DNA from: an uncultured Collinsella sp.
GTDB taxonomy: Bacteria > Actinomycetota > Coriobacteriia > Coriobacteriales > Coriobacteriaceae
Reading direction: 5' to 3'
Assembly (NCBI GenBank): GCA_958445895.1
Contig: CAUCTV010000004.1
Location: 1-64,000, forward strand
Length of the DNA stretch: 64,000 nt
The position numbers and the translations under genes are program-made. The notes below the pieces were generated by a model, which saw only the letters and a program-made list of their open reading frames with translations, was not told where the DNA came from and ran no database searches. Positions 27,773 to 35,013 of this stretch are shown in pieces (within the stretch, counting starts at the first letter, position 1; each line of letters begins with the position of its first letter).

Positions 27773-28675
27773 CTACGAGACGTGCTCGGGCGCTGCCGCC
27801 ATATGAGCATGCCCATGTGCGCGAAGGCGCGGAAGCTCGACAGTTGCCACCATGACGCCGGTGAGGATGAGGGCAGCGCCAAGGAAGGCGATAGGGCTCA
27901 GGACCTCGCCGACCAGGAAAAACGAGAAGACGGCGGAGCAGACCGGCTCGAGCGAGAAGGCGAAGCCAGTGGTTTCGGCAGGTACGTGGGGCTGCACGAG
28001 CGTCTGGGTGATAAAGCCGTAGGCAGAGCAGATGAGTGCGAGTGCAACGATAACGACGATCTCGCTCGGCGTGCTGGGAAGCGTGAAGCCGCCAAAGGTA
28101 AATGCGGCGATACCCGAGAACAAGCCGCCGAAGCCCAGCTGCCAAACGCCCAGAGCCAGCGGATCGACTTCTTCGACAAAGCGCTTGGCGATGATAATGT
28201 GGCCGGCATAGATAAAGGCCGAGAGCAGCATGATGATCGCGCCGGGATTCAGGCTGGTAAAGTCGGCGCCCGAGAGCAGCAACATGCCGCAGGTGACGAT
28301 GCCGGTGCCGATGAGCACCTTGCGCTCGGGAGCGCGACGCAGCAGGGCCGCGTTGGCAAACGGCACGATTACGACCGTCAGGCTCTGCAAAAAGCCGGCG
28401 GTGGAGGCGGAGGTGAGGCTGGAGCCCAGGCACATGCAGGTGATCTCGGTTGCCATGATGGCGCCGATGATGGCGGCGCGGACCATCAGGTCACGGTTGA
28501 TGCGCACCGCGTGCTTGTGGAAGAGCAGCAGGCAGGCCGCAAAGGCGATGATGCAGCGCAGCGCGACGATGCTCGTGGCGTTCATGCTGTCCATGCCGAT
28601 CTTCATGAGGGGGTACGAAAAGCCCCATGCGACGGGAACGGAAAATGAGAGCGCGATTGCTTTTTTGCGATCCAT
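27773..28675 (-). CDS. EamA/DMT-superfamily transporter
   Basis: This 300-residue protein has ten hydrophobic helices in two homologous EamA halves. The N-terminus VPVAWGFSYPLMKIGMDSM and the later GFAFSLEPVCSAVFSFFLVGEVLSPIAFLGAALILTGV are typical. It probably exports metabolites or amino acids across the cytoplasmic membrane; the substrate is not predictable. AAAAGGAG precedes the start at 28675. A LysR-type gene is divergent (start 28834), with a palindrome between them, so that regulator probably controls this transporter. Confidence 0.88.
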   Translation of the reverse strand: MDRKKAIALSFSVPVAWGFSYPLMKIGMDSMNATSIVALRCIIAFAACLLLFHKHAVRINRDLMVRAAIIGAIMATEITCMCLGSSLTSASTAGFLQSLTVVIVPFANAALLRRAPERKVLIGTGIVTCGMLLLSGADFTSLNPGAIIMLLSAFIYAGHIIIAKRFVEEVDPLALGVWQLGFGGLFSGIAAFTFGGFTLPSTPSEIVVIVALALICSAYGFITQTLVQPHVPAETTGFAFSLEPVCSAVFSFFLVGEVLSPIAFLGAALILTGVMVATVELPRLRAHGHAHMAAAPEHVS

Positions 28676-28755
28676 GGGACTCCTTTTGTTACAGAACGGT
28701 TTCGCAAAAAGGATTCTGCTCCCAGATATGGATGTAGTAAAGCGAATGTATCTTC

Positions 28756-28774
28756 AGTATGATTAAGAAATACT
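28756..28774. promoter_or_regulatory. Candidate LysR operator between the DMT transporter and lysR genes
   Basis: AGTAT (28756-28760) and ATACT (28770-28774) form a dyad with 9 bases between, fitting the T-N11-A type site bound by LysR regulators. It lies in the divergent intergenic region, nearer the lysR gene. Confidence 0.5.
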
Positions 28775-28833
28775 AATGTTGGAAGAAAAAGCCCTGGCAA
28801 AACGTTTTACGGCTACATCGATGTGGAGGCACG

Positions 28834-29700
28834 ATGGCATCGCGGTATCAGATTGTATGTATGGTGGTCGATTGCGGCAGCCTGAAACGTGCCGCCGACG
28901 AGCTGGGCTATACGCAAAGTGCGGTGAGCCAGGCCGTCAAGGCGCTCGAGCGCGAGCTGGGCACCACGATTATCGAGCGTGGCAAGCAGGGCGTCTCACT
29001 GACGCGCGACGGCAAACAGTATCTGCCGTATCTGCGCCAGATCGTTACAGCCGAGGCCGAGCTTGAGGGCAAGCGTCAGGAGTTGCTGGGGCTTTCGTCG
29101 ACCGACATTCGCATTGCGACGTTTACCAACGTGAGTCGTACTGTGTTGCCGCGTGTGATCCGCGACTTTGGGGCCCTGCATCCGGGCGTGCGCTTTACCC
29201 TCAAGCAGGGCGATTACACGCGCAATGCCCAGTGGGTGCACGATGGCATGGTCGACTTTTGCTTTACAGCGCGTGGATTTACCGAGGGGCTCGAGAAACG
29301 CGTGGTCTATCACGACGAGCTGGTGGCGCTGTTGCCAGCCGTCCATCCACTGGCGGCAAAGGAAAAGGCGACGCTTGCCGACCTGGCGTCCGAACCGTTT
29401 GTGCTGCTGGATGAGGGCGAACAGAGTCTGGTGCTCGATGCGTTTGCCGCGCACGGGCTATCGCCGCATGTGACGAGTGAGGTCACCGATGACTACACCA
29501 TTATGGCGATGGTGGAGGAGGGCCTCGGTGTGAGCATGCTCTACCGCCGTACCGTCGAGGGCATGCGGGCCGATATTTGTGTGCGCCCCATCGTGCATGC
29601 TCCCTCGCGCGACGTCGTGGCGGCTTGGCGCAGCTGGGACACCATGCCTATCGCCACGAGGCGCTTTATCGACTATATGAGCTCGCATATTGTCAATTAA
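28834..29700 (+). CDS. LysR-family transcriptional regulator
   Basis: This 288-residue regulator has an N-terminal winged helix (VDCGSLKRAADELGYTQSAVSQAVKALERELGTTIIERG) and a two-lobed substrate-binding domain starting near IRIATFTNVSRTVLPRVIRDF. GGAGG lies 4 bases upstream of the ATG. It is divergent from the DMT transporter gene and probably regulates it in response to a metabolite. The last codons are close to, and converge with, the MATE gene. Confidence 0.92.
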   Translation: MASRYQIVCMVVDCGSLKRAADELGYTQSAVSQAVKALERELGTTIIERGKQGVSLTRDGKQYLPYLRQIVTAEAELEGKRQELLGLSSTDIRIATFTNVSRTVLPRVIRDFGALHPGVRFTLKQGDYTRNAQWVHDGMVDFCFTARGFTEGLEKRVVYHDELVALLPAVHPLAAKEKATLADLASEPFVLLDEGEQSLVLDAFAAHGLSPHVTSEVTDDYTIMAMVEEGLGVSMLYRRTVEGMRADICVRPIVHAPSRDVVAAWRSWDTMPIATRRFIDYMSSHIVN

Positions 29701-29727
29701 TGACTGGCGTGGCGTTGAGTGTGGTGA

Positions 29728-31110
29728 TTAGCGGGCTGTCGCTTTGGCTTGGGCGGCGCGATAGGTGCGTGCCGGGTGGCAGAGTAGTACCGCCACGACC
29801 ATAAAGAACGCCGTGGTGCCCAGGCTGATGGGGTAGACCATCATGATGTTCGCAAAGGTGCGGAAGTGCGGGAACACGCAGAATACCCAATAGAAGCGAA
29901 TACCGCAGACACAGATCATGGTGATGAGGGCGGGCATGAGCGAGATGCCAAAGCCGCGCAGGTAGCCGGACATATTCTCGTAGAACATGCTAAAGGCGTA
30001 TGCCGGGAAGATCGAGCACACACGGATATAGCCGATCGAGACGATGTTGGGGTCGCTGTTGAACAGCGCCAGGATCTCGCGCCCCAGACCGACGATGATG
30101 ACGATGGTGGTGAGTGCAACGATGCCGCCTTCGACCAGGCAGACCTTGAGCGTCTTGGTGCAGCGGTCGATCTGGCGCGCGCCGTGGTTTTGTCCCACAA
30201 AGGTAGTGCAAGCCTGACTAAAGCTGTTGAGCAGGTTGTAACACACATACTCCAGGCTCATGGCAGCGCTGGATGCCGCCATGACCTCGGTGCCCAAGCT
30301 GTTGATGGCGGACTGGATGATGATGTTAGCGACGGCAAAGACGGCGCTTTGGATGCCGGCGGGCAGGCCGATCTTAACGATGCGCTTGAGGGCGACGGGG
30401 TCTAAGCCTAAGTCGCGTGGGGTGACGCGGACGACGGAATCGGTCTTGAGCAGACGGATAAAGAGCGTGACTGCGCTGACGGTATAGGCGATGGCGGTGG
30501 CGATGGCGACACCCGCGACGCCCCAGTGGAGCACGGGGACAAAGATGAGGTCCAGGCCAATGTTGAGGACGGTGGACACGGCAAGCGCCTGCAGCGGCAT
30601 GCGGGTGATGCCGACGGAGCGGAAGATTGCGGCCTCAAAGTTGTAGAGCAAGATCGAGGGCATGCTGAGCAAAAAGACGCGCAGGTAGAGCGATGCGAGC
30701 GGCATGGTTTCGTCAGGGACGTTGAGCGCGGCGAGCATGGGCTCGGCAAAGATCTCGCCCAGCGCGATGACGACAAAGCCCACGAGTGCCATCAGAATCG
30801 AGGTATGGACGGCGCGCTTGACCATGTTCTGATCGTTGCGGCCGATGGCGTTAGCGATGACCACGTTGGAGCCAAGCGACAGCCCAATAAACAGGTTGAT
30901 CATAAGACTGGTAAGCGGAACATTGGAGCCGACCGCCGCCATGGCGAGGGTTCCCTGGTCGCCCGAGAAGTTACCGATGATGACCGTGGCGATGAGGTTC
31001 GACAGCTGCTCAAGGATGCTCGTGGCGGCGACGGGAAAGGCGAACAGGGGAATATTGCGCCACAGCGAGCCGGTGGTCATGTCAATGTGCTTAGATGCGG
31101 TGTCTGCCAT
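29728..31110 (-). CDS. MATE-family multidrug efflux transporter
   Basis: This 460-residue protein has twelve hydrophobic helices in two halves. The opening TGSLWRNIPLFAFPVAATSILEQLSNLIATVIIGNF and the repeat pattern after residue 230 (KIGLPAGIQSAVFAVANIIIQSAIN) are MATE hallmarks. It probably exports cationic compounds in exchange for Na+ or H+. Only a weak Shine-Dalgarno (GAGAG) precedes the start at 31110. It is transcribed alone. The drug range is unknown. Confidence 0.92.
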   Translation of the reverse strand: MADTASKHIDMTTGSLWRNIPLFAFPVAATSILEQLSNLIATVIIGNFSGDQGTLAMAAVGSNVPLTSLMINLFIGLSLGSNVVIANAIGRNDQNMVKRAVHTSILMALVGFVVIALGEIFAEPMLAALNVPDETMPLASLYLRVFLLSMPSILLYNFEAAIFRSVGITRMPLQALAVSTVLNIGLDLIFVPVLHWGVAGVAIATAIAYTVSAVTLFIRLLKTDSVVRVTPRDLGLDPVALKRIVKIGLPAGIQSAVFAVANIIIQSAINSLGTEVMAASSAAMSLEYVCYNLLNSFSQACTTFVGQNHGARQIDRCTKTLKVCLVEGGIVALTTIVIIVGLGREILALFNSDPNIVSIGYIRVCSIFPAYAFSMFYENMSGYLRGFGISLMPALITMICVCGIRFYWVFCVFPHFRTFANIMMVYPISLGTTAFFMVVAVLLCHPARTYRAAQAKATAR

Positions 31111-31171
31111 ACGCTCTCAATCTCTAACATGCTCATTTGCGCTTATTTGCGCAGACGATGATACTCCTAAT

Positions 31172-31228
31172 CGACTAGTCGGCACTTAGGGACATTCCTT
31201 TTCTGCCGGCAGCTGGGGGACACTCCTT
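31172..31228. repeat. Second copy of the composite intergenic repeat
   Basis: CGACTAGTC (31172-31180) is followed directly by GGCACTTAGGGACATTCC (31181-31198), then CTGGGGGACACTCC (31213-31226). The same modules occur at 8307-8358 in another order. It lies between the MATE and rlmA-like genes, outside both coding regions. Confidence 0.6.
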
Positions 31229-31301
31229 GTCTCTTCTATGACTAGATGGGGAAGGCGTGCGACAATGGTGGGCGTTGTGTTGTTCGCGCTAAGGAGTTGC
31301 C

Positions 31302-32114
31302 ATGTTGTTGTGTCCCGTTTGCCATGAGCCGTTGGTGGACGATGAGCGCGGTGCTGTGTGCGCGGGCGGACACCGGTTTGATCGTGCGCGCGAGGGCTAT
31401 CTGTATCTACTGCGCTCGTCCAAGAGCGGCGACTCCATGGGCGATCCCAAGTCGCAGGCGCGTAGTCGTCGCGACTTTCTGAACCGCGGTTACTATGCGC
31501 CGTTGCGCGATGCGATGGTCGAGCTGGTGCGCAAGCAGGTGTCTGGGCGCGCGGCGTCTGCAGGCGTCCCCATGACCTTGCTCGATATTTGCTGCGGCGA
31601 GGGCTACTACACTAACGCCATGGGTGCGGTGCCGGACGTGGATGCTTACGGTTTCGACCTGGGCAAGGAGATGGTGCGCCTGGCCGCCAAGCGCGGCGAT
31701 GCGACCTACTTTGTGGCCAATATGAAGGACATCCCCGTGGCCGATGGCGCCTTCGATATGGTGACCGAGCTCTTCGCTCCCTTTAACGAGCGCGAGTTTG
31801 CCCGCGTGCTGGCGCCCGAGGGCTCGCTCTACACCGTGGTGCCGGGTGCCCGTCATCTGTTTGGGCTCAAGGAGGTGCTCTACGACACGCCGTACCTTAA
31901 CGACGAGAAGCTGCCGAAGACGACCGAGCTCGAGTTGGTGGGAACGCAGCGGGTGTCTGCGAACATTACGCTCCAGACCCAGGCTGACATCGAGGCGGTG
32001 TTCCAGATGACGCCGTACTACTACCGTACGCGCCCCGCCGACAAAGAGCGCCTGGCAAACCTGGACACCCTTCAAACCGATATCGACTTCATCATCGCCG
32101 AGTACCGCCACTAA
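31302..32114 (+). CDS. rlmA: RlmA-like 23S rRNA (guanine-N1) methyltransferase
   Basis: This 270-residue protein has an N-terminal zinc ribbon (CPVCHEPLVDDERGAVCAGGHRFD: three Cys and a His), the linker GYLYLLRSSKSGDSMGDPKSQARSRRDFLNRGYYAPL typical of RlmA, and a SAM-binding Rossmann fold (LLDICCGEGYY, AYGFDLGKEMV). RlmA family members methylate N1 of G745 or G748 in 23S rRNA, and some give resistance to tylosin or mycinamicin. AAGGAG lies 6 bases before the ATG. Whether it is RlmA-I or RlmA-II (TlrB-like) cannot be told. Confidence 0.88.
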   Translation: MLLCPVCHEPLVDDERGAVCAGGHRFDRAREGYLYLLRSSKSGDSMGDPKSQARSRRDFLNRGYYAPLRDAMVELVRKQVSGRAASAGVPMTLLDICCGEGYYTNAMGAVPDVDAYGFDLGKEMVRLAAKRGDATYFVANMKDIPVADGAFDMVTELFAPFNEREFARVLAPEGSLYTVVPGARHLFGLKEVLYDTPYLNDEKLPKTTELELVGTQRVSANITLQTQADIEAVFQMTPYYYRTRPADKERLANLDTLQTDIDFIIAEYRH

Positions 32115-32125
32115 TCTACCAAAAA

Positions 32126-32158
32126 GGGACAGGTTTATTTTGGCAGGTTTTATCTGGG
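32126..32158. repeat. 33-bp GGGACAGGTTTATT repeat, single copy
   Basis: A 33-base unit beginning GGGACAGGTTTATTTTGGCA and ending TTTTATCTGGG is found here in plus orientation. It recurs at 52380-52412 on the minus strand with one mismatch. Here it stands alone, 12 bases after the rlmA stop; at 52.3 kb it is part of a long palindrome. Confidence 0.7.
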
Positions 32159-32165
32159 CAAATGC

Positions 32166-32203
32166 AAAGGGCCGACCGCGGAGATGTGCGATCGGCCCTT
32201 TTT
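32166..32203 (+). terminator. Terminator between rlmA and the membrane-protein gene
   Basis: AAAGGGCCGA (32166-32175) pairs with TCGGCCCTTT (32192-32201) and runs into TTTAG. The genes on both sides converge, so it probably serves both strands. Confidence 0.85.
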
Positions 32204-32239
32204 AGTTGCTTGGCTGCAGAGGCTATGAGAAGCGAGCGC

Positions 32240-32641
32240 TTACAGGCGGTCCTTGTTCTCGGCCTTGACGGCGTGCGCCTGCTGAACAAAGAACAGGTCG
32301 TACACCACGATGACAAAGGCGCCAAAGTTGATGGCGTCGCCGCCAAACGCGGGAAGCGTGAGCACCGCCTGGGCAAGCGTGGCGACTGCAGCAACGATAC
32401 CGAGCTTAAACGCGCCGTCAACCTGCGAAGGCTTGTTGGCACCCTTGATGCCCGCAACGCCCGCGGCAAGATCGATGAGGCCCTTGGCGATAATCACGGC
32501 CGCGGCGAGCATGGCGTTCGATCCGTAGGTGGACTCGAACTTGCCGGTCGCGATGCCGGCGATTCCTATGACGAGACTGGCGATGCCCAGAACAAAATAA
32601 ATCAGGGCAAGGATTTTGAGTGTCTTGCGAGTGAAGCTCAT
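32240..32641 (-). CDS. Hypothetical four-helix membrane protein
   Basis: This 133-residue protein has four hydrophobic stretches: ILALIYFVLGIASLVIGIAGI, SNAMLAAAVIIAKGLIDLAAGVAGI, LGIVAAVATLAQAVLTL and NFGAFVIVVYDLFFV. The C-terminus is short and charged. I do not recognise a named family, though small four-TM proteins of this type are common in gut Actinobacteria. AAAGGA lies about 8 bases before the start at 32641; an upstream in-frame start lacks a site. It is transcribed alone with a terminator beyond its stop. Confidence 0.75.
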   Translation of the reverse strand: MSFTRKTLKILALIYFVLGIASLVIGIAGIATGKFESTYGSNAMLAAAVIIAKGLIDLAAGVAGIKGANKPSQVDGAFKLGIVAAVATLAQAVLTLPAFGGDAINFGAFVIVVYDLFFVQQAHAVKAENKDRL

Positions 32642-32868
32642 GGCTGGTCCTTTCGATACGAGTACGCCAACCTGGCGCACCCTATGTGCTGCACATATGG
32701 TGAAGCACATTGTAGTTCAACGCGGCGATGCATGCGCCTGAAAGCGTCTCTTGCCTGCACGGTTCAACCTTTCAAAAAGGAAAGCTGGACGTAAGTCAAA
32801 TCGATGGCAGCGCATGCGCGGCGCTGCGATGATGAGGCCATGGTAAGAGCTGGACCGAAGGAGGAGCC

Positions 32869-33012
32869 ATGATGTACGGAGTCAAGCAAGTGGATGAGCC
32901 GCGGTCGCTGGGAAGGCGCATGAGTGATTCTGTGATCGCTGCCGTGTGCACGGTATTGATGGCGGTGCTTTGCATTGGGATGCTGTGGACCATGTCGCAT
33001 GTGGGACAATAA
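32869..33012 (+). CDS. 47-residue single-pass membrane protein
   Basis: This is a short gene with an excellent ribosome site: GAAGGAGGAGCC ends immediately before the ATG at 32869. The product starts MMYGVKQVDEPRSLGRRMSD and continues with one hydrophobic helix (VIAAVCTVLMAVLCIGMLWTM), then ends SHVGQ. It would insert with a basic cytoplasmic N-terminus and a tiny outside tail. I know no family for it. It lies 63 bases before the rsmJ-like gene in the same direction and may share its transcript. Confidence 0.65.
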   Translation: MMYGVKQVDEPRSLGRRMSDSVIAAVCTVLMAVLCIGMLWTMSHVGQ

Positions 33013-33075
33013 CGGACGGTTGGGTGCCGACATGAATGGCGCCCATGTATTCGTTTTGTTTGCTAAGGAGTGTCC

Positions 33076-33780
33076 ATGGGCGTCGTCGATCCCTTTTCTG
33101 TTGCTCGGGCTGCTGGGCTCGAGCTCGTGCGGACGTCCGAGGGCCTTACGCTCACCGACGGCACGATGGAGTTGCGTGCCGATTTTGGCCGCATGCTTCC
33201 ACGGCTCAAGCAGGGTCGTCTGCAGCAAGAGCTGTTGGTAAAGGCTGCGCGCACAAAAGGCATCGAACAACCATGGGCGATTGACGCCACGGCAGGCTTT
33301 GGCGAGGATTCGCTGCTGCTGGCGGCAGCGGGCTTTACCGTCGATCTGTATGAGCAGGATTGCGTGATCGCGGCGCTGCTCCAGGATGCCCTGGATCGCG
33401 CGGCAGATGATTCGGCGCTTGCGGCCGCCGTGGCGCGCATGCACTTACATGCGGGCGAGGACAGCATTGCCGGCCTTCGCCATACGGCTGAGCTGGTCGA
33501 GCGCGATGAGCTCGCGGCTCCCGACGTGGTGTATCTGGACCCCATGTTTCCTGAGCGCACCAAGAGCGCGGCGGTCAAAAAGAAGTTCCAGCTCTTGCAC
33601 CATCTGGAACAGCCGTGTGCCGATGAGGAGACGCTGGTTAAAACTGCGCTTGCAGTGCGGCCGCGCAAGGTCGTTATCAAACGGCCGGTGAAGGGCCCAT
33701 TGCTTGCCGGCGTTAAGCCGAGCTATCAGCTTGCGGGCAAGGCCGTCCGCTACGATGTTTTGGTGCCGCCGCGCCCGTAG
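33076..33780 (+). CDS. rsmJ: RsmJ-like 16S rRNA (guanine-N2) methyltransferase
   Basis: This 234-residue SAM methyltransferase of the RsmJ family methylates G1516 of 16S rRNA in E. coli. The SAM motif IDATAGFGEDSLLLAAAGF and the catalytic-site region VVYLDPMFPERTKSAAVKKKFQ match the family. The length is close to E. coli RsmJ. AAGGAG lies 5 bases before the ATG at 33076; a GTG two codons earlier is less likely. It follows the small membrane-protein gene. Confidence 0.88.
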   Translation: MGVVDPFSVARAAGLELVRTSEGLTLTDGTMELRADFGRMLPRLKQGRLQQELLVKAARTKGIEQPWAIDATAGFGEDSLLLAAAGFTVDLYEQDCVIAALLQDALDRAADDSALAAAVARMHLHAGEDSIAGLRHTAELVERDELAAPDVVYLDPMFPERTKSAAVKKKFQLLHHLEQPCADEETLVKTALAVRPRKVVIKRPVKGPLLAGVKPSYQLAGKAVRYDVLVPPRP

Positions 33781-33847
33781 CCTGCGCGTGATGGCCGGCG
33801 ATGTGTCGGTGCCGTGCCGCTGCGTGAGCGCCGCTCCGTTGCGGAGC

Positions 33848-34144
33848 CTATTTCCAAGGATGCGACGTCAGATGCCACCCGCCGCAGTATTCGCATTTGT
33901 AGCAGGCCAAACCACGCCGTCCACGGTTTTCGCAGTCGGCCATAACGGCCTCGGCCTCGGCGCGTGTGTCGTAGCGGTTTTTGCGCTCGCACGATTTGTA
34001 GCGCCAAGCCTCATCGCGCTCGGCGTCCAGGGCATCGCGGCGCTCGTCCTCGCGCGCAAACAGGTCGCTCATATCGCCGCCGGTGGCAGCGCCCAAAAAC
34101 TCGCTTTTGGCCTTTGACCAGGCGGCTCGCTTTTTGCTTCCCAT
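33848..34144 (-). CDS. Small zinc-ribbon-like hypothetical protein
   Basis: This 98-residue hydrophilic protein has a charged helical N-terminus and a C-terminal Cys/His cluster (CYKCEYCGGWHLTSH) that could bind zinc, preceded by SCERKNRYDTRAEAEAVMADCENRG. Proteins ending in YRCPYCGGWHLT-like motifs are widespread but uncharacterised in Actinobacteria. AAGGAG 3 bases before the start at 34144 supports the shorter form. It is divergent from the GNAT gene, with a dyad between them. Confidence 0.75.
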   Translation of the reverse strand: MGSKKRAAWSKAKSEFLGAATGGDMSDLFAREDERRDALDAERDEAWRYKSCERKNRYDTRAEAEAVMADCENRGRRGLACYKCEYCGGWHLTSHPWK

Positions 34145-34169
34145 CCGCTCCTTGCCCTTTCCAAACGCT

Positions 34170-34197
34170 GGTATCATTGCTCAATCAAAGTGATACC
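34170..34197. promoter_or_regulatory. Dyad in the divergent zinc-ribbon/GNAT intergenic region
   Basis: GGTATCATT (34170-34178) and AGTGATACC (34189-34197) match at 8 of 9 positions with a 10-base spacer. The position between divergent genes suggests an operator or overlapping promoters; no adjacent regulator gene is obvious. Confidence 0.4.
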
Positions 34198-34217
34198 AAT
34201 AAACGTGAGGTCGCCGC

Positions 34218-34709
34218 GTGATGATCAGAAAAACCCTCGAGACCGACATTCCCGCCGTCATGGCTATCTATGATGCCGCCCGCGCCTTTATGCGCGCGCA
34301 TGGCAACGCCACGCAGTGGCCCGAGGGCACGCCTTCGGCCGAGCAGCTGGCTGCCGATATCGCCGCCGGTGGCAGCTATGTGTGCGAAGTCGACGGTCGC
34401 GTGGTGGCGACGTTTGCCTTTTTGCCGGGCCCGGACGAGTGCTATGACGTCATCGAGGACGGTCAGTGGCGCAGCGACACTCCGTACGCCGTGCTGCACC
34501 GCGTGGCGTCCGACGGCACCGTGCACGGTATCGCGGCCGCGATGTTTGCCTTTGCCAAGGAGCGTGCCGACCATCTGCGTATCGATACGCACGCGGACAA
34601 CCTGCCCATGCAGGGTGCGAGCCTCAAGGCAGGGTTCGAGCGCGCCGGCGTCGTGTATGTGTCCGACGGCACGCCGCGCGTTGCGTTCGACTGGCTGCGC
34701 GAGGCATAA
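34218..34709 (+). CDS. GNAT-family N-acetyltransferase
   Basis: This 163-residue acetyltransferase starts IRKTLETDIPAVMAIYDAAR and has the central strands YVCEVDGRVVATFAFLPG and the acetyl-CoA-binding region LHRVASDGTVHGIAAAMFAFAKER. It ends FERAGVVYVSDGTPRVAFDWLREA, a pattern seen in many small-molecule acetyltransferases. The substrate is unknown. Either GTG at 34218 or ATG at 34221 may be used; GTGAGG lies upstream. Confidence 0.87.
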   Translation: MMIRKTLETDIPAVMAIYDAARAFMRAHGNATQWPEGTPSAEQLAADIAAGGSYVCEVDGRVVATFAFLPGPDECYDVIEDGQWRSDTPYAVLHRVASDGTVHGIAAAMFAFAKERADHLRIDTHADNLPMQGASLKAGFERAGVVYVSDGTPRVAFDWLREA

Positions 34710-34743
34710 GGGCCGAGTCACATACCAGCGTTTCATCGAAATG

Positions 34744-34770
34744 AAAATGGCCCCGCGTGGGGCCATTTTT
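34744..34770 (+). terminator. Rho-independent terminator after the GNAT gene
   Basis: AAAATGGCCCC (34744-34754) and GGGGCCATTTT (34759-34769) form an 11-bp perfect stem with a 4-base loop and a terminal U-run. Confidence 0.92.
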
Positions 34771-35013
34771 GGTAAAACGCGTCGTTGTGGGACTCGCATT
34801 GTTACCGCCTCAGATGAGACCGGGCAGACAAAAGGGGAGGTGCCGGCTTTCGTAAGGCGCGAACCTACGAAAATCGCCGCGCGGCAACGCAGGGCGATGA
34901 GCTTGGTCGGGGGATAGGGCCCGCTTCGCCCGCCGGCCCGTAAATTGTATCATCCAGTGTGGAACGAGGATGCCCGTTGCCGAGTGCGACGGGCTTGCAA
35001 TAAGAGGAGAGCC
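34771..35013. other. Gene-free stretch before the Tet(M)-like gene
   Basis: Together with the terminator this 304-base gap holds no supported gene. The only promoter-like element seen is an AT-richer TAAATTGTATCAT at about 34940. A TAAGAGGAG ribosome site ends the region. No riboswitch or attenuator with Tet(M)-type leader peptide was recognised. Confidence 0.5.
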
